Shown one piece after another: positions 1-7,095 of a stretch of DNA of 10,254 bases (within the stretch, counting starts at the first letter, position 1; each line of letters starts with the position of its first letter). This DNA comes from Kangiella sp. (lineage in GTDB: Bacteria; Pseudomonadota; Gammaproteobacteria; Enterobacterales; Kangiellaceae). Below the pieces are notes generated by a model. That model made no database searches and was not told the origin of the DNA. It saw nothing but the letters and a program-made list of their open reading frames with translations. Position numbers and translations under genes: made by a program. The stretch is taken from positions 1 to 10,254 of the forward strand of contig JAPHRL010000242.1 in the NCBI GenBank assembly GCA_026195755.1. The letters are read 5' to 3'.

Positions 1-4
1 ATTA

Positions 5-895
5 ATGCAGCACATAGAGGACAGGCAGAAAGTCCAAGGTATCTGGTCAATGCTGAAGGAGGATGTCGCCTGTGTCTTTGAACGTGACCCTTCAGCCAAA
101 ACACGCTTTGAAGTAGTGACCACATACCCCGGCGTACACGCGTTGATGGCACACCGCGTGGCACATAAATTGTGGAACAGAAACTGGCATTATCTGGCAC
201 GATTTATTTCCTTTTGGACACGCATCTGGACCAGTATTGATATTCATCCGGGTGCAAAAATTGGTCGTCGTTTTTTTATAGATCATGGTATGGGGGTAGT
301 GATTGGTGAAACCGCTGAGATTGGCGATGACTGCACTTTATATCATGGTGTAACATTGGGCGGCACTAGCTGGAAAGCGGGTAAGCGTCATCCAACTTTA
401 GAAGATGGTGTCGTAATCGGCGCCGGCGCGAAAGTTCTGGGCCCTATTACCTTACATAAAAATGCTCGTGTTGGCTCAAATGCGGTGGTGATACGGGATG
501 TTCCTGAAGATACTACGGTAATCGGTATTCCTGCACGCGAAAGCTCCCGCGCTAAGCATGATGGTGATGAAATTTTCGAAGCTTATGGAATTAGTGCCGA
601 TCAACAAGATCCTATAACCCAGGCCATTCGTACTATGTATTCTCATGCTAATGCTATGGAAGCGCAGCTTCATTCTATTTGCTGTGCTCTGAAGTCGAAA
701 GGGTTTGACTTAACAGAATTCGATCTGCCGGACATGGATTGCGGTAAGATTCTTGATGGAAATGGTAAGCCACAAACCAATCAACAAGATACTCCCCAAG
801 CAACGGACTCCAAGGATGATTGTAATGAGCAGTCTAATAAGCACAGAGACTCTCAAAATAGCGCTTTAGACGAAAAGTCCGATAAAAGCGAATAA
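5..895 (+). CDS. cysE: Serine O-acetyltransferase (CysE), short-N-terminus type with long hydrophilic tail
   Basis: Transfers an acetyl group from acetyl-CoA to L-serine, giving O-acetylserine for cysteine synthesis in the cytoplasm. The 296-residue product has the left-handed beta-helix (hexapeptide repeat) core at about residues 75-180. By alignment to E. coli CysE, the active-site residues are D79 (DIHPG), H94 (DHGMG) and H129 (GKRHP); the GGT segment lies at 119-121. The N-terminal helical region (about 18-70, DVACVFERDPSAK onward) is shorter than in E. coli CysE. After the core comes a helical stretch (about 186-245), then a low-complexity Asp/Gln/Asn/Ser/Lys-rich tail to 296. It does not end in the C-terminal Ile that docks into CysK in the E. 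coli complex. The start is uncertain: ATG at 5 lies at the window edge with its ribosome site out of view, and ATG at 50 has AAGGT nine bases upstream. It sits upstream of the isc operon, whose IscS consumes cysteine. Family assignment is firm. Confidence 0.95.
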   Translation: MQHIEDRQKVQGIWSMLKEDVACVFERDPSAKTRFEVVTTYPGVHALMAHRVAHKLWNRNWHYLARFISFWTRIWTSIDIHPGAKIGRRFFIDHGMGVVIGETAEIGDDCTLYHGVTLGGTSWKAGKRHPTLEDGVVIGAGAKVLGPITLHKNARVGSNAVVIRDVPEDTTVIGIPARESSRAKHDGDEIFEAYGISADQQDPITQAIRTMYSHANAMEAQLHSICCALKSKGFDLTEFDLPDMDCGKILDGNGKPQTNQQDTPQATDSKDDCNEQSNKHRDSQNSALDEKSDKSE

Positions 896-929
896 TCTAT
901 AAATATCCGAGTAATTTATTCAGTTATAT

Positions 930-958
930 CATTGGTCTAAATCATTAATTATTATAAT
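930..958 (+). promoter_or_regulatory. Possible upstream promoter in the cysE-iscR gap
   Basis: A perfect TATAAT lies at 953-958 in a very AT-rich stretch. The upstream partner is weak: CATTGG at 930-935 with a 17-base spacer, or TTGGTC at 932-937 with 15. This would give a transcript start near 965 and a leader of about 125 bases before iscR, running through the IscR site. It is inferred from hexamers only. Confidence 0.3.
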
Positions 959-1032
959 GGATTTTGCTATTCACATTAGTTTCTTTTTAATCAATGGGTT
1001 GCGTTTATTCCAAGGTTTTTATTGCCATTCTC

Positions 1033-1057
1033 AAAGTTGACTAATTTACTCAGGTAT
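1033..1057 (+). promoter_or_regulatory. Type 1 IscR operator upstream of iscR
   Basis: This 25-base stretch matches 23 of 25 positions of the type 1 IscR consensus as I recall it (ATA-SYYGACT-R-WWW-Y-AGTC-RRSTAT); the mismatches are the second base and one G to C in the right half. It includes TTGACT at 1037-1042, which could also serve as a -35 element, as in the E. coli iscR promoter where the site and promoter overlap. No good -10 is evident; AACATT at 1061-1066 is a poor candidate with an 18-base spacer. Type 1 sites are bound by the 2Fe-2S form of IscR, so the site implies negative autoregulation of the operon. The in-frame ATG at 1056 lies inside the site, one reason to reject it as the iscR start. 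Confidence 0.75.
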
Positions 1058-1091
1058 GGGAACATTAGCGGGTAATTTACAGGAAGAGCTT

Positions 1092-1559
1092 ATGAAACTA
1101 AGTACTAAAGGCCGATATGCTGTGACTGCCATGCTGGACTTGGCTTTACACAGTGGGAATGGCCCCATCACATTAGCAGAAGTCTCGAGCAGACAGGATA
1201 TTTCTTTGTCTTATCTTGAGCAGTTATTTTCCAAGTTGAGAAAAGCCAGCTTGGTCGATAGTGTGCGTGGTCCAGGTGGTGGATATGAGCTCAAACGTCC
1301 ATCGAGCCAGATTTCTATTGCAGAGGTTGTGCTTGCGGTCAATGAACCGATTAGTGCAACTAAGTGTAACGGAAAAGGTGGCTGCCAAGATGGTGACCTG
1401 TGTTTATCACATCAGCTATGGACTGAGCTAAGTGACCAGATTTATCAGTTCTTAAGTGGTATCACTTTAGAACAAGTGATTCAAAGACAGTTCGTGCAAA
1501 AAGTTGCAGAACGTCAAAACCATCGTTTTCGTGAAGAAGACGTTATTTTATTTAGTTAA
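1092..1559 (+). CDS. iscR: Iron-sulfur cluster-sensing repressor IscR (Rrf2 family)
   Basis: IscR is a cytoplasmic Rrf2-family winged-helix regulator that binds a 2Fe-2S cluster and tunes the isc operon to cluster demand. The start at 1092 gives 155 residues beginning MKLSTKGRYAVTAMLDL, matching E. coli IscR from its first residue, with AGGAAGAG at 1081-1088 as ribosome site. An in-frame ATG at 1056 would add 12 residues but falls inside the operator and is not favoured. The wHTH spans about 1-65 and includes the SYLEQLF recognition-helix region (40-46) and the wing RGPGGGY (59-65). The cluster ligands C92, C98, C104 and H107 all match E. coli numbering, so it should sense clusters and repress its own operon. 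The C-terminal tail (about 135-155) is diverged. iscS follows after 58 bases. Confidence 0.97.
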   Translation: MKLSTKGRYAVTAMLDLALHSGNGPITLAEVSSRQDISLSYLEQLFSKLRKASLVDSVRGPGGGYELKRPSSQISIAEVVLAVNEPISATKCNGKGGCQDGDLCLSHQLWTELSDQIYQFLSGITLEQVIQRQFVQKVAERQNHRFREEDVILFS

Positions 1560-1617
1560 CGACTTATCAGCTATTAGTCATTAGTAGTTAATAAGCTAAC
1601 AAACAGCGGAGAAAAGC

Positions 1618-2832
1618 ATGAAATTACCCATCTATCTTGATTACGCAGCAACCACGCCGGTCGATCCGCGTGTTGCCGAGAAGATGGTTCAATACATGGG
1701 TGTTGACGGTATCTTTGGTAACCCGGCTTCTCGTTCTCACAAATTTGGTTGGGAAGCGGAAGAGGCGGTAGACATTGCACGCCAACAAGTAGCTGAATTA
1801 ATTAACGCAGACCCACGTGAAATTGTCTGGACCTCAGGTGCCACTGAGTCTGACAACTTAGCGATAAAGGGTGCCGCACATTTTTATGGTAAAAAAGGCA
1901 AGCACATTATTACCGTAAAAACAGAACATAAAGCGGTTCTGGATACCACTCGCCAGCTTGAACGCGAAGGTTATGAAGTCACTTATATGGATGTACAGGA
2001 AGATGGCTTGCTTGACCTTAAAGCACTGGAAAATGCCATGCGTGACGACACTATTCTAGTGAGCGTTATGCATGTTAATAACGAAACGGGTGTGGTTCAG
2101 GATATTGATGCCATTGGCGAAATGTGCCGTGAGCGAAAAATCATTTTCCACGTCGATGCAGCACAAAGTGCTGGCAAGTTGCCAATCGATGTTGAGAAAA
2201 CAAAAGTCGATTTGTTATCCATTTCAGGCCACAAAATGTATGGTCCGAAAGGTATTGGTGTACTGTACGTGCGTCGTAAGCCGCGCGTTCGCTTAGAAGC
2301 ACAAATGCACGGTGGCGGTCATGAGCGCGGTATGCGTTCTGGTACCTTGCCAACACACCAAATTGTCGGTATGGGTGAAGCGGCTCGTATAGCAAAAGAA
2401 GATATGGCTAGCGATAACGAGCGCATTATTAGTTTGCGTGAGCGTTTATGGAATGGTGTTCAAGATATGGAAGAAGTGTATCTGAACGGTCATTCAGAGA
2501 AGCGTGTCGCGGGTATTATCAATATCAGCTTTAACTTTGTTGAAGGTGAATCGTTGATTATGGCACTTAAAGATTTAGCAGTTTCTTCGGGTTCGGCTTG
2601 TACATCAGCCAGTTTGGAGCCTTCATATGTATTGCGAGCGCTAGGTCGTGATGATGAATTGGCACACAGCTCAATTCGTTTCACTATCGGTCGTTTTACA
2701 ACGCAAGAAGAAGTTGATCATGCCATTGAGAAAGTTCAAAACTCAATTGGCCGTTTACGTGAACTATCACCTCTTTGGGAAATGTACAAAGAGGGTGTGG
2801 ACTTGTCTAAAGTTGAGTGGCAAGCCCACTAA
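1618..2832 (+). CDS. iscS: Cysteine desulfurase IscS
   Basis: IscS is a pyridoxal-phosphate enzyme that converts L-cysteine to alanine and carries the sulfur as a persulfide, delivering it to IscU and, in other bacteria, to tRNA thiolation and thiamine synthesis. The product is 404 residues, the same length as E. coli IscS and apparently colinear with it. The PLP lysine is K206 in SGHKMYGPKG, the mobile-loop persulfide cysteine is C328 in SSGSACTSASLEPS, and the N-terminal YLDYAATTPVD motif is present. The ribosome site GGAGA at 1608-1612 is five bases before the ATG. The C-terminus WEMYKEGVDLSKVEW..H is of the group I type that contacts IscU. iscU follows 21 bases downstream. Nothing is missing. 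Confidence 0.99.
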   Translation: MKLPIYLDYAATTPVDPRVAEKMVQYMGVDGIFGNPASRSHKFGWEAEEAVDIARQQVAELINADPREIVWTSGATESDNLAIKGAAHFYGKKGKHIITVKTEHKAVLDTTRQLEREGYEVTYMDVQEDGLLDLKALENAMRDDTILVSVMHVNNETGVVQDIDAIGEMCRERKIIFHVDAAQSAGKLPIDVEKTKVDLLSISGHKMYGPKGIGVLYVRRKPRVRLEAQMHGGGHERGMRSGTLPTHQIVGMGEAARIAKEDMASDNERIISLRERLWNGVQDMEEVYLNGHSEKRVAGIINISFNFVEGESLIMALKDLAVSSGSACTSASLEPSYVLRALGRDDELAHSSIRFTIGRFTTQEEVDHAIEKVQNSIGRLRELSPLWEMYKEGVDLSKVEWQAH

Positions 2833-2853
2833 ACAATTGTAGGAGATACTACT

Positions 2854-3237
2854 ATGGCTTATAGCGAAAAAGTAATTGATCATTATGAAAACCCACGCAA
2901 CGTTGGTTCTTTTGAAAAGACCGACATCAGCATTGGTACAGGTATGGTCGGTGCACCGGCGTGTGGCGATGTAATGAAACTGCAAATTAAAGTCAATGAG
3001 CAGGGCATTATTGAAGATGCTAAATTTAAGACTTACGGTTGTGGTTCTGCGATTGCTTCGAGTTCTTTAATCACTGAGTGGGTTAAGGGTAAGACAGTCG
3101 ATGAAGCACAGACCATTAAGAATACCCAGATTGCTGAAGAGTTAGCTTTACCACCAGTAAAAATTCACTGTTCAGTGTTAGCTGAAGATGCAATTAAAGC
3201 TGCAGTGAAAGATTACAAAGAAAAGCACGGCCAGTAA
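2854..3237 (+). CDS. iscU: Iron-sulfur cluster scaffold IscU
   Basis: IscU is the scaffold on which IscS sulfur and iron are assembled into a 2Fe-2S cluster before HscA/HscB-assisted transfer. The product has 127 residues and every functional position: C37 and D39 (PACGD), C63 (YGCGSA), H105 and C106 (KIHCS). The LPPVK motif recognised by HscA is at 99-103, so this scaffold should pair with the HscA encoded downstream. A strong ribosome site AGGAGA (2841-2846) lies seven bases before the ATG. It is a stand-alone IscU type without the extra domains of NifU. Confidence 0.99.
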   Translation: MAYSEKVIDHYENPRNVGSFEKTDISIGTGMVGAPACGDVMKLQIKVNEQGIIEDAKFKTYGCGSAIASSSLITEWVKGKTVDEAQTIKNTQIAEELALPPVKIHCSVLAEDAIKAAVKDYKEKHGQ

Positions 3238-3300
3238 TCGATTATTCGTCGCTCGTTATTCATCAAGTAATAAAACCAGGTAAGAAGGTTAGGATTTAAT

Positions 3301-3624
3301 ATGGCAATCACCTTATCAGATGCAGCAGCAGAGCGCGTTAAAAGTTTCTTAGCCAATCGTGGCAAAGGACTTGGCGTTCGTCTGGGTGTTAAAACCACAG
3401 GTTGCTCTGGCTTAGCTTATGTCTTGGAGTTCGTTGATGAACTGAATGAAGATGATGTTGTTTTCGAAGATAAAGGCGTTAAGGTGATTGTTGATCCCAA
3501 GAGTAGCCTTTATCTCGACGGCACTCGTCTAGAGTTTATAAAGGAAGGTCTGAATGAAGGCTTTGAGTTTGTGAACCCTAACGTTAAGGGCGAGTGTGGT
3601 TGTGGTGAGTCTTTCACAGTTTGA
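3301..3624 (+). CDS. iscA: A-type iron-sulfur carrier IscA
   Basis: IscA is an A-type carrier that receives clusters or iron and hands them to apoproteins. The product has 107 residues with the three conserved cysteines C35 (TTGCSGLAY), C99 and C101 (GECGCGESF), numbered as in E. coli IscA. AGGA at 3291-3294 is six bases before the ATG. It lies 63 bases after iscU and 79 bases before hscB, and a small hairpin spans its stop codon. ErpA or SufA are alternatives within the same family, but the operon position makes IscA the best call. Confidence 0.97.
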   Translation: MAITLSDAAAERVKSFLANRGKGLGVRLGVKTTGCSGLAYVLEFVDELNEDDVVFEDKGVKVIVDPKSSLYLDGTRLEFIKEGLNEGFEFVNPNVKGECGCGESFTV

Positions 3625-3636
3625 TAGTCTGTGAAG
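3612..3636 (+). other. Hairpin across the iscA stop codon
   Basis: TTTCACAG (3612-3619) can pair with CTGTGAAG (3629-3636) as an 8-bp stem including one G-T wobble, with a 9-base loop that holds the iscA TGA (3622-3624). No T-run follows, so it is not a standard terminator. In the mRNA it could mark a boundary between iscRSUA and hscBA-fdx-iscX, for example as a stability or processing element. That role is inference, and a stem of this size can occur by chance. Confidence 0.35.
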
Positions 3637-3703
3637 CTTTCAAAAAGTAATAAGACTGTTTGTCGCGCAACTTGCTTTAAACTCTTCAATAAGAATTCCT
3701 TTT

Positions 3704-4237
3704 ATGGCTAATTCACAGCAAAACTATTTTGAAATGTTCGGCCTTGAGCCGAACTTTTCTATCGATATTCCAAAACTTTCATCTAAGCTAAGAACACTCC
3801 TGAATAGTGTGCACCCCGATCGTTTTGCCAGCTCTGGCGCTCAGCAACAAATGCTTTCTATGCAAAAGACGACGCAACTGAACGATGCTTTTGCTGTATT
3901 AAAAAATCCTGTTAAACGCGCCCAGTATTTATTGCACCTTAAAACAGGAATTGATACTGCAAAAGATCATACGGTCAACGACCCTGAGTTTTTGATGCAG
4001 CAGTTAGAGTTAAGGGAAGAGCTAGAAGATATTGTTGCTGGTGGTAACATTTCACGATTAAATCAATTTGCTGATAAAATCAGTGAATTGGAAGAAAGTC
4101 AGGAAGAGCAGATGTCAGAACTATTTGCTCGCCAGCCTCTGAATACCGAAGAACTTGAAAAAGCGATTTATAAGCTCCAATTCTTGCATAAAACCTTGTC
4201 TGATATTGAGCAAGCAGAAGACAAGCTTTTAAGCTAA
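3704..4237 (+). CDS. hscB: J-domain co-chaperone HscB
   Basis: HscB recruits cluster-loaded IscU and stimulates the ATPase of HscA in the cytoplasm. The product has 177 residues. The N-terminal J domain (about 7-75) starts NYFEMFGLEP and carries the HPD motif at 37-39 (HPDRF); the C-terminal helical IscU-binding domain (about 85-175) contains the run of acidic and Gln/Leu residues usual for HscB (LMQQLELREELEDI). The length is close to the 171 residues of the E. coli protein. Initiation looks weak, with only TAAGAA-like bases about nine ahead of ATG 3704. hscA follows 25 bases after the stop, so the chaperone pair is presumably co-transcribed. Confidence 0.97.
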   Translation: MANSQQNYFEMFGLEPNFSIDIPKLSSKLRTLLNSVHPDRFASSGAQQQMLSMQKTTQLNDAFAVLKNPVKRAQYLLHLKTGIDTAKDHTVNDPEFLMQQLELREELEDIVAGGNISRLNQFADKISELEESQEEQMSELFARQPLNTEELEKAIYKLQFLHKTLSDIEQAEDKLLS

Positions 4238-4262
4238 ATACATTGAACCAGTAATTATATTT

Positions 4263-6116
4263 ATGGCGTTATTACAAATTTCAGAACCCGGTAAAAGTAC
4301 AGACCCGCACCAGCATAAGTTGGCGGCGGGAATTGATCTGGGAACGACCAATTCGCTGATTGCTACCGTTCGTAGCGGTAAAGCAAAAACGTTGCCTGAT
4401 CTCGAAGGCGATCACATTATGCCATCCATTGTTCACTACGCAAAAGATGGAACAGTGTCAGTCGGTAAGTCGGCAAAACTATTCGTTTGTTCTGATGCTC
4501 TGAATACCATCAGTTCGGTTAAGCGATTAATGGGCCGTGGTCTTAAAGATGTTCAAAAGATTAAAGAGTTTAGCGCCAACAGATTAACAGCATCTGGTAC
4601 AGGAATGCCTGCAGTTGAAACGGACTGCGGTATTAAAAATCCAGTTGAAGTGTCTAGCGAGATTTTAAAAGCACTGGTTAAACGAGCAGAAGAGTCATTA
4701 GAAGGCGAGCTTGGCGGTGTCGTGATAACGGTACCAGCCTACTTTGATGAAGCTCAACGCCAAGCCACTAAAGATGCTGCACAGATTGCTGGGGTTAAAG
4801 TCTTGCGCCTGATCAGTGAACCAACTGCTGCGGCCCTTGCTTACGGTTTAGATACTGGTAGTGAAGGTATTCATGCCATTTATGATTTAGGTGGTGGCAC
4901 TTTTGATATTTCCATTTTACGTCTTGAAAAAGGTGTTTTCGAAGTAATGTCCACTGGCGGTGATAGTGCCTTAGGTGGCGATGATTTTGATCGAGCTATT
5001 GCTGGTTATCTTGTTGAGCAGGCGAGTATTGATAAGGATGATCGTAATGCTTATCAGATGGCGATGATCAAGGCGCGTGACGTTAAGGAAGCTTTGACCG
5101 ACCATGACAGTGTTGAAATTAATTTCAAACACTGGAAAGGTTCAATGGATCGAAAGCTCATGGAATCATTGATTGCGCCTATTGTTGATAAGACTCTGGC
5201 TGCTTGTCGCCGCACATTAAAAGATGCGGGACTTAAAGCGTCAGAAGTGCAGGATATTGTGATGGTCGGTGGTTCAACTCGTGTTCCGCTTGTACGCCAA
5301 AAAGTTGAAGACTATTTTGGTAAGAAGCCTTTGACCGATATTGATCCCGACAAAGTCGTTGCTATTGGTGCTGCGATTCAAGCAGATGTTTTGATTGGCA
5401 ACAAAAGCGATGATGACATGCTGTTATTGGACGTCATTCCTTTATCTCTGGGTGTCGAAACCATGGGTGGTCTTGCCGAAAAGATTATTCCACGAAATAC
5501 GCCAATCCCAATTGCCCGCGCACAAGAGTTCACCACTTATAAAGATGGCCAAACCGCCATGGCAATCCATGTCGTGCAAGGAGAGCGTGAGCTGGTAGAA
5601 GATTGCCGTTCGTTGGCCCGCTTCGAGTTGCGTGGTATTCCGCCAATGGTTGCCGGTGCCGCACGGATTAAAGTTGCCTACCAGGTCGATGCCGATGGCT
5701 TGCTCAAAGTGACTGCTGAAGAGACTATTACTGGTGTAAAATCGGATATTACGGTTAAGCCTTCTTATGGCCTGAATGATGAACAAATTACGACGATGCT
5801 ACAGTCTTCTGTCAGTCATGCTGAAGACGATATGAAGGCGCGCATGTTGCGTGAGCAACAGGTGGAAGCCAAGCGCGTTATTGAGGCTGTGCAGGCTGCT
5901 TTAGCTGAAAGTGGTGACAAGTTACTGTCCAAAGATGAGCGTCACGCCATTGAGCAAGCATTGAAACAACTTGCCTACATCAGCGACAATGGTGATATTG
6001 AAGCCATTGAAGAAGCTATTAAAGTTGTCGATAAGAGTACAGAAGAATTTGCCAGCCGCCGGATGGATGCGAGTATCGCAAAAGCCTTGGTCGGCCATGA
6101 AATTGATGAGATATAA
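4263..6116 (+). CDS. hscA: Hsp70-class chaperone HscA for iron-sulfur cluster transfer
   Basis: HscA is the specialised Hsp70 that binds the LPPVK motif of IscU and, with ATP and HscB, drives cluster release to acceptors. The product has 617 residues against 616 in E. coli and opens with the HscA-typical MALLQISEPG. The nucleotide-binding domain shows the phosphate-1 motif DLGTTN (25-30), SEPTAAALAYG (185-195), the phosphate-2 motif DLGGGTFD (208-215) and GGSTRVP (336-342). The interdomain linker is near LLLDVIPLSLGVE (387-399), followed by the substrate-binding beta domain and the helical lid (from about 505). No clear Shine-Dalgarno precedes ATG 4263; the upstream bases are AT-rich. fdx begins nine bases after the stop. 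HscA rather than DnaK is clear from the N-terminus and operon. Confidence 0.98.
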   Translation: MALLQISEPGKSTDPHQHKLAAGIDLGTTNSLIATVRSGKAKTLPDLEGDHIMPSIVHYAKDGTVSVGKSAKLFVCSDALNTISSVKRLMGRGLKDVQKIKEFSANRLTASGTGMPAVETDCGIKNPVEVSSEILKALVKRAEESLEGELGGVVITVPAYFDEAQRQATKDAAQIAGVKVLRLISEPTAAALAYGLDTGSEGIHAIYDLGGGTFDISILRLEKGVFEVMSTGGDSALGGDDFDRAIAGYLVEQASIDKDDRNAYQMAMIKARDVKEALTDHDSVEINFKHWKGSMDRKLMESLIAPIVDKTLAACRRTLKDAGLKASEVQDIVMVGGSTRVPLVRQKVEDYFGKKPLTDIDPDKVVAIGAAIQADVLIGNKSDDDMLLLDVIPLSLGVETMGGLAEKIIPRNTPIPIARAQEFTTYKDGQTAMAIHVVQGERELVEDCRSLARFELRGIPPMVAGAARIKVAYQVDADGLLKVTAEETITGVKSDITVKPSYGLNDEQITTMLQSSVSHAEDDMKARMLREQQVEAKRVIEAVQAALAESGDKLLSKDERHAIEQALKQLAYISDNGDIEAIEEAIKVVDKSTEEFASRRMDASIAKALVGHEIDEI

Positions 6117-6125
6117 GGGTTAAAC

Positions 6126-6464
6126 ATGCCTAAAGTGATTTTCTTACCACATGAAGAGTTATGCCCAGAAGGTGCTGTGTTTGAAGCAGAAGAGGGTGAA
6201 ACTGTTCTGGATGTTGCCTTGCGCAACGATATTGAGATTGAACATGCCTGCGAAATGTCATGTGCCTGCACAACCTGCCATGTGATTGTGCGTGAAGGCT
6301 TCGACTCGTTGGAGGAGAGCGATGAGCTTGAAGACGATATGTTGGATAAGGCGTGGGGGCTTGAGCCAGAGTCACGTTTGAGCTGCCAGGCCGTGGTTGA
6401 TGATGAAGATTTGACGGTGGAAATTCCAAAATACACCATTAACCAAGTATCTGAGCGTCATTAG
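6126..6464 (+). CDS. fdx: 2Fe-2S ferredoxin (ISC type)
   Basis: This is the adrenodoxin-like 2Fe-2S ferredoxin that supplies electrons for cluster assembly on IscU. The product has 112 residues. Cluster ligands C42, C48, C51 and C87 are in the C-x5-C-x2-C...C arrangement (EHACEMSCACTTCH and RLSCQ), and the extra non-ligand C46 of E. coli Fdx is also present. The surface is strongly acidic (EESDELEDDMLD), as in vertebrate-type ferredoxins. AAGGGT just before the ATG acts as ribosome site and overlaps the end of hscA, so translation may be coupled. Confidence 0.98.
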   Translation: MPKVIFLPHEELCPEGAVFEAEEGETVLDVALRNDIEIEHACEMSCACTTCHVIVREGFDSLEESDELEDDMLDKAWGLEPESRLSCQAVVDDEDLTVEIPKYTINQVSERH

Positions 6465-6504
6465 AGGCTAGTTTTAAGAGGGCGGTTTTGAAGAGAGAAT
6501 TTCT

Positions 6505-6699
6505 ATGAAATGGATAGATAGTTTAGATATTGCCATTGAGCTGTATGAAAAGCATCCTGAGGTGGACCCGAAGACGGTTAATTTCGTGGACTTGCAAAAA
6601 TTCGTTATAGGGCTGGAAGACTTTGATGATGACCCAAAGCGTTGCGGCGAGCGTATTCTGGAAGCGATTCAGATGGCCTGGATAGAAGAGGCTGAATAG
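6505..6699 (+). CDS. iscX: IscX (YfhJ), small acidic partner of IscS
   Basis: IscX is a small acidic protein that binds IscS and iron and is thought to modulate the desulfurase. The product has 64 residues, against 66 in E. coli. It begins MKWIDSLDIAIELYEKHPE, contains the DPKTVNFVDL and LEDFDDDP segments characteristic of the family, and ends ILEAIQMAWIEEAE. GAGAG lies about eight bases before ATG 6505. It closes the isc operon, and no strong intrinsic terminator is visible between its stop and the following tRNA promoter. Confidence 0.95.
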   Translation: MKWIDSLDIAIELYEKHPEVDPKTVNFVDLQKFVIGLEDFDDDPKRCGERILEAIQMAWIEEAE

Positions 6700-6744
6700 G
6701 ACGATTTTTGAGCCTATAAAAAGCCGAAAAGAGCCAACAAAAGG

Positions 6745-6772
6745 TTGTATTTTCTGCAAAAAACAGTATTAT
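6745..6772 (+). promoter_or_regulatory. Promoter of the first tRNA-Lys gene
   Basis: TTGTAT (6745-6750), a 16-base spacer and TATTAT (6767-6772), followed by the GC-rich discriminator ACGCG. The same geometry and the shared core TATTATACGCG recur before the second tRNA-Lys gene. A GC-rich discriminator is typical of stable-RNA promoters under stringent control; that regulation is inferred. Confidence 0.75.
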
Positions 6773-6779
6773 ACGCGTC

Positions 6780-6802
6780 TCACCAAAAACGCACTTTGGT
6801 GA
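6780..6802 (+). other. Leader hairpin of the first tRNA-Lys transcript
   Basis: TCACCAAA (6780-6787) pairs perfectly with TTTGGTGA (6795-6802) around a 7-base loop. The predicted transcript start, about seven bases after the -10, falls at or next to the first stem base, so the precursor would begin with this hairpin. The second tRNA-Lys gene has an unrelated hairpin in the equivalent place. Confidence 0.5.
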
Positions 6803-6819
6803 CTCTCGTAAGAGAATTT

Positions 6820-6895
6820 GGGTTGCTAGCTCAGTTGGTAGAGCATCTGACTTTTAATCAGGTGGTCACAGGTTCGATCCCTGTGCAACCCACCA
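6820..6895 (+). tRNA. tRNA-Lys (anticodon UUU), first copy
   Basis: 76 bases with the 3' CCA encoded. The acceptor stem GGGTTGC (6820-6826) pairs with GCAACCC (6885-6891), followed by ACCA. The D-arm contains AGCTCAGTTGGTAGAGC. The anticodon stem closes the loop CTTTTAA with anticodon TTT at 6853-6855, and the T-arm contains GGTTCGATCC. It reads lysine codons AAA and AAG. It differs from the second copy by one base, T at 6836 (tRNA position 17, D-loop). Confidence 0.98.
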
Positions 6896-6925
6896 AATTC
6901 TTCGCCCTTTAAAGCAAAGGGAATG

Positions 6926-6957
6926 AAACCGCTAATGGAAACATTGGCGGTTTTTTT
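6926..6957 (+). terminator. Intrinsic terminator after the first tRNA-Lys
   Basis: AAACCGCTAATG (6926-6937), tetraloop GAAA, CATTGGCGGTTT (6942-6953) with one G-T wobble, and a T-run at 6951-6957. It would also end any read-through from the isc operon. The sequence is nearly identical to the terminator of the second copy. A smaller hairpin, CCCTTT/AAAGGG (6905-6921), lies between the tRNA and this stem. Confidence 0.93.
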
Positions 6958-7055
6958 ATGCCTGACTTCCAACCTATTTTTCGCCCCAGATTTCACCCGA
7001 GAATAATCGGCTGATAGAAATGTTCAATTAAGTGATATTTAATCGGAATTTAGGC

Positions 7056-7083
7056 TTGAGTTTTCAGCTCAAAACGGTATTAT
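7056..7083 (+). promoter_or_regulatory. Promoter of the second tRNA-Lys gene
   Basis: TTGAGT (7056-7061), a 16-base spacer and TATTAT (7078-7083), followed by ACGCGCC. The spacer length and -10/discriminator core match the first tRNA-Lys promoter. The discriminator is GC-rich, as in stable-RNA promoters. Confidence 0.75.
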
Positions 7084-7095
7084 ACGCGCCATCGA

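Noticed and set aside
973..1000. FNR-like half site ATCAA before iscR
   Set aside because: Only the right half fits; the left half matches TTGAT poorly, and such half sites are frequent in AT-rich DNA.
1056..1091. Longer IscR starting at ATG 1056
   Set aside because: The extra 12 residues are absent from IscR proteins, the ATG lies inside the IscR operator, and ATG 1092 has a good ribosome site and the conserved N-terminus.
1563..1595. Hairpin between iscR and iscS as an attenuator
   Set aside because: Only a 5-bp CTTAT/ATAAG stem with a large loop can be drawn, which is too weak.
5975..6439. Leftward open frame opposite hscA and fdx (154 codons)
   Set aside because: It is Ser-rich shadow coding across two well-identified genes, with no family resemblance.
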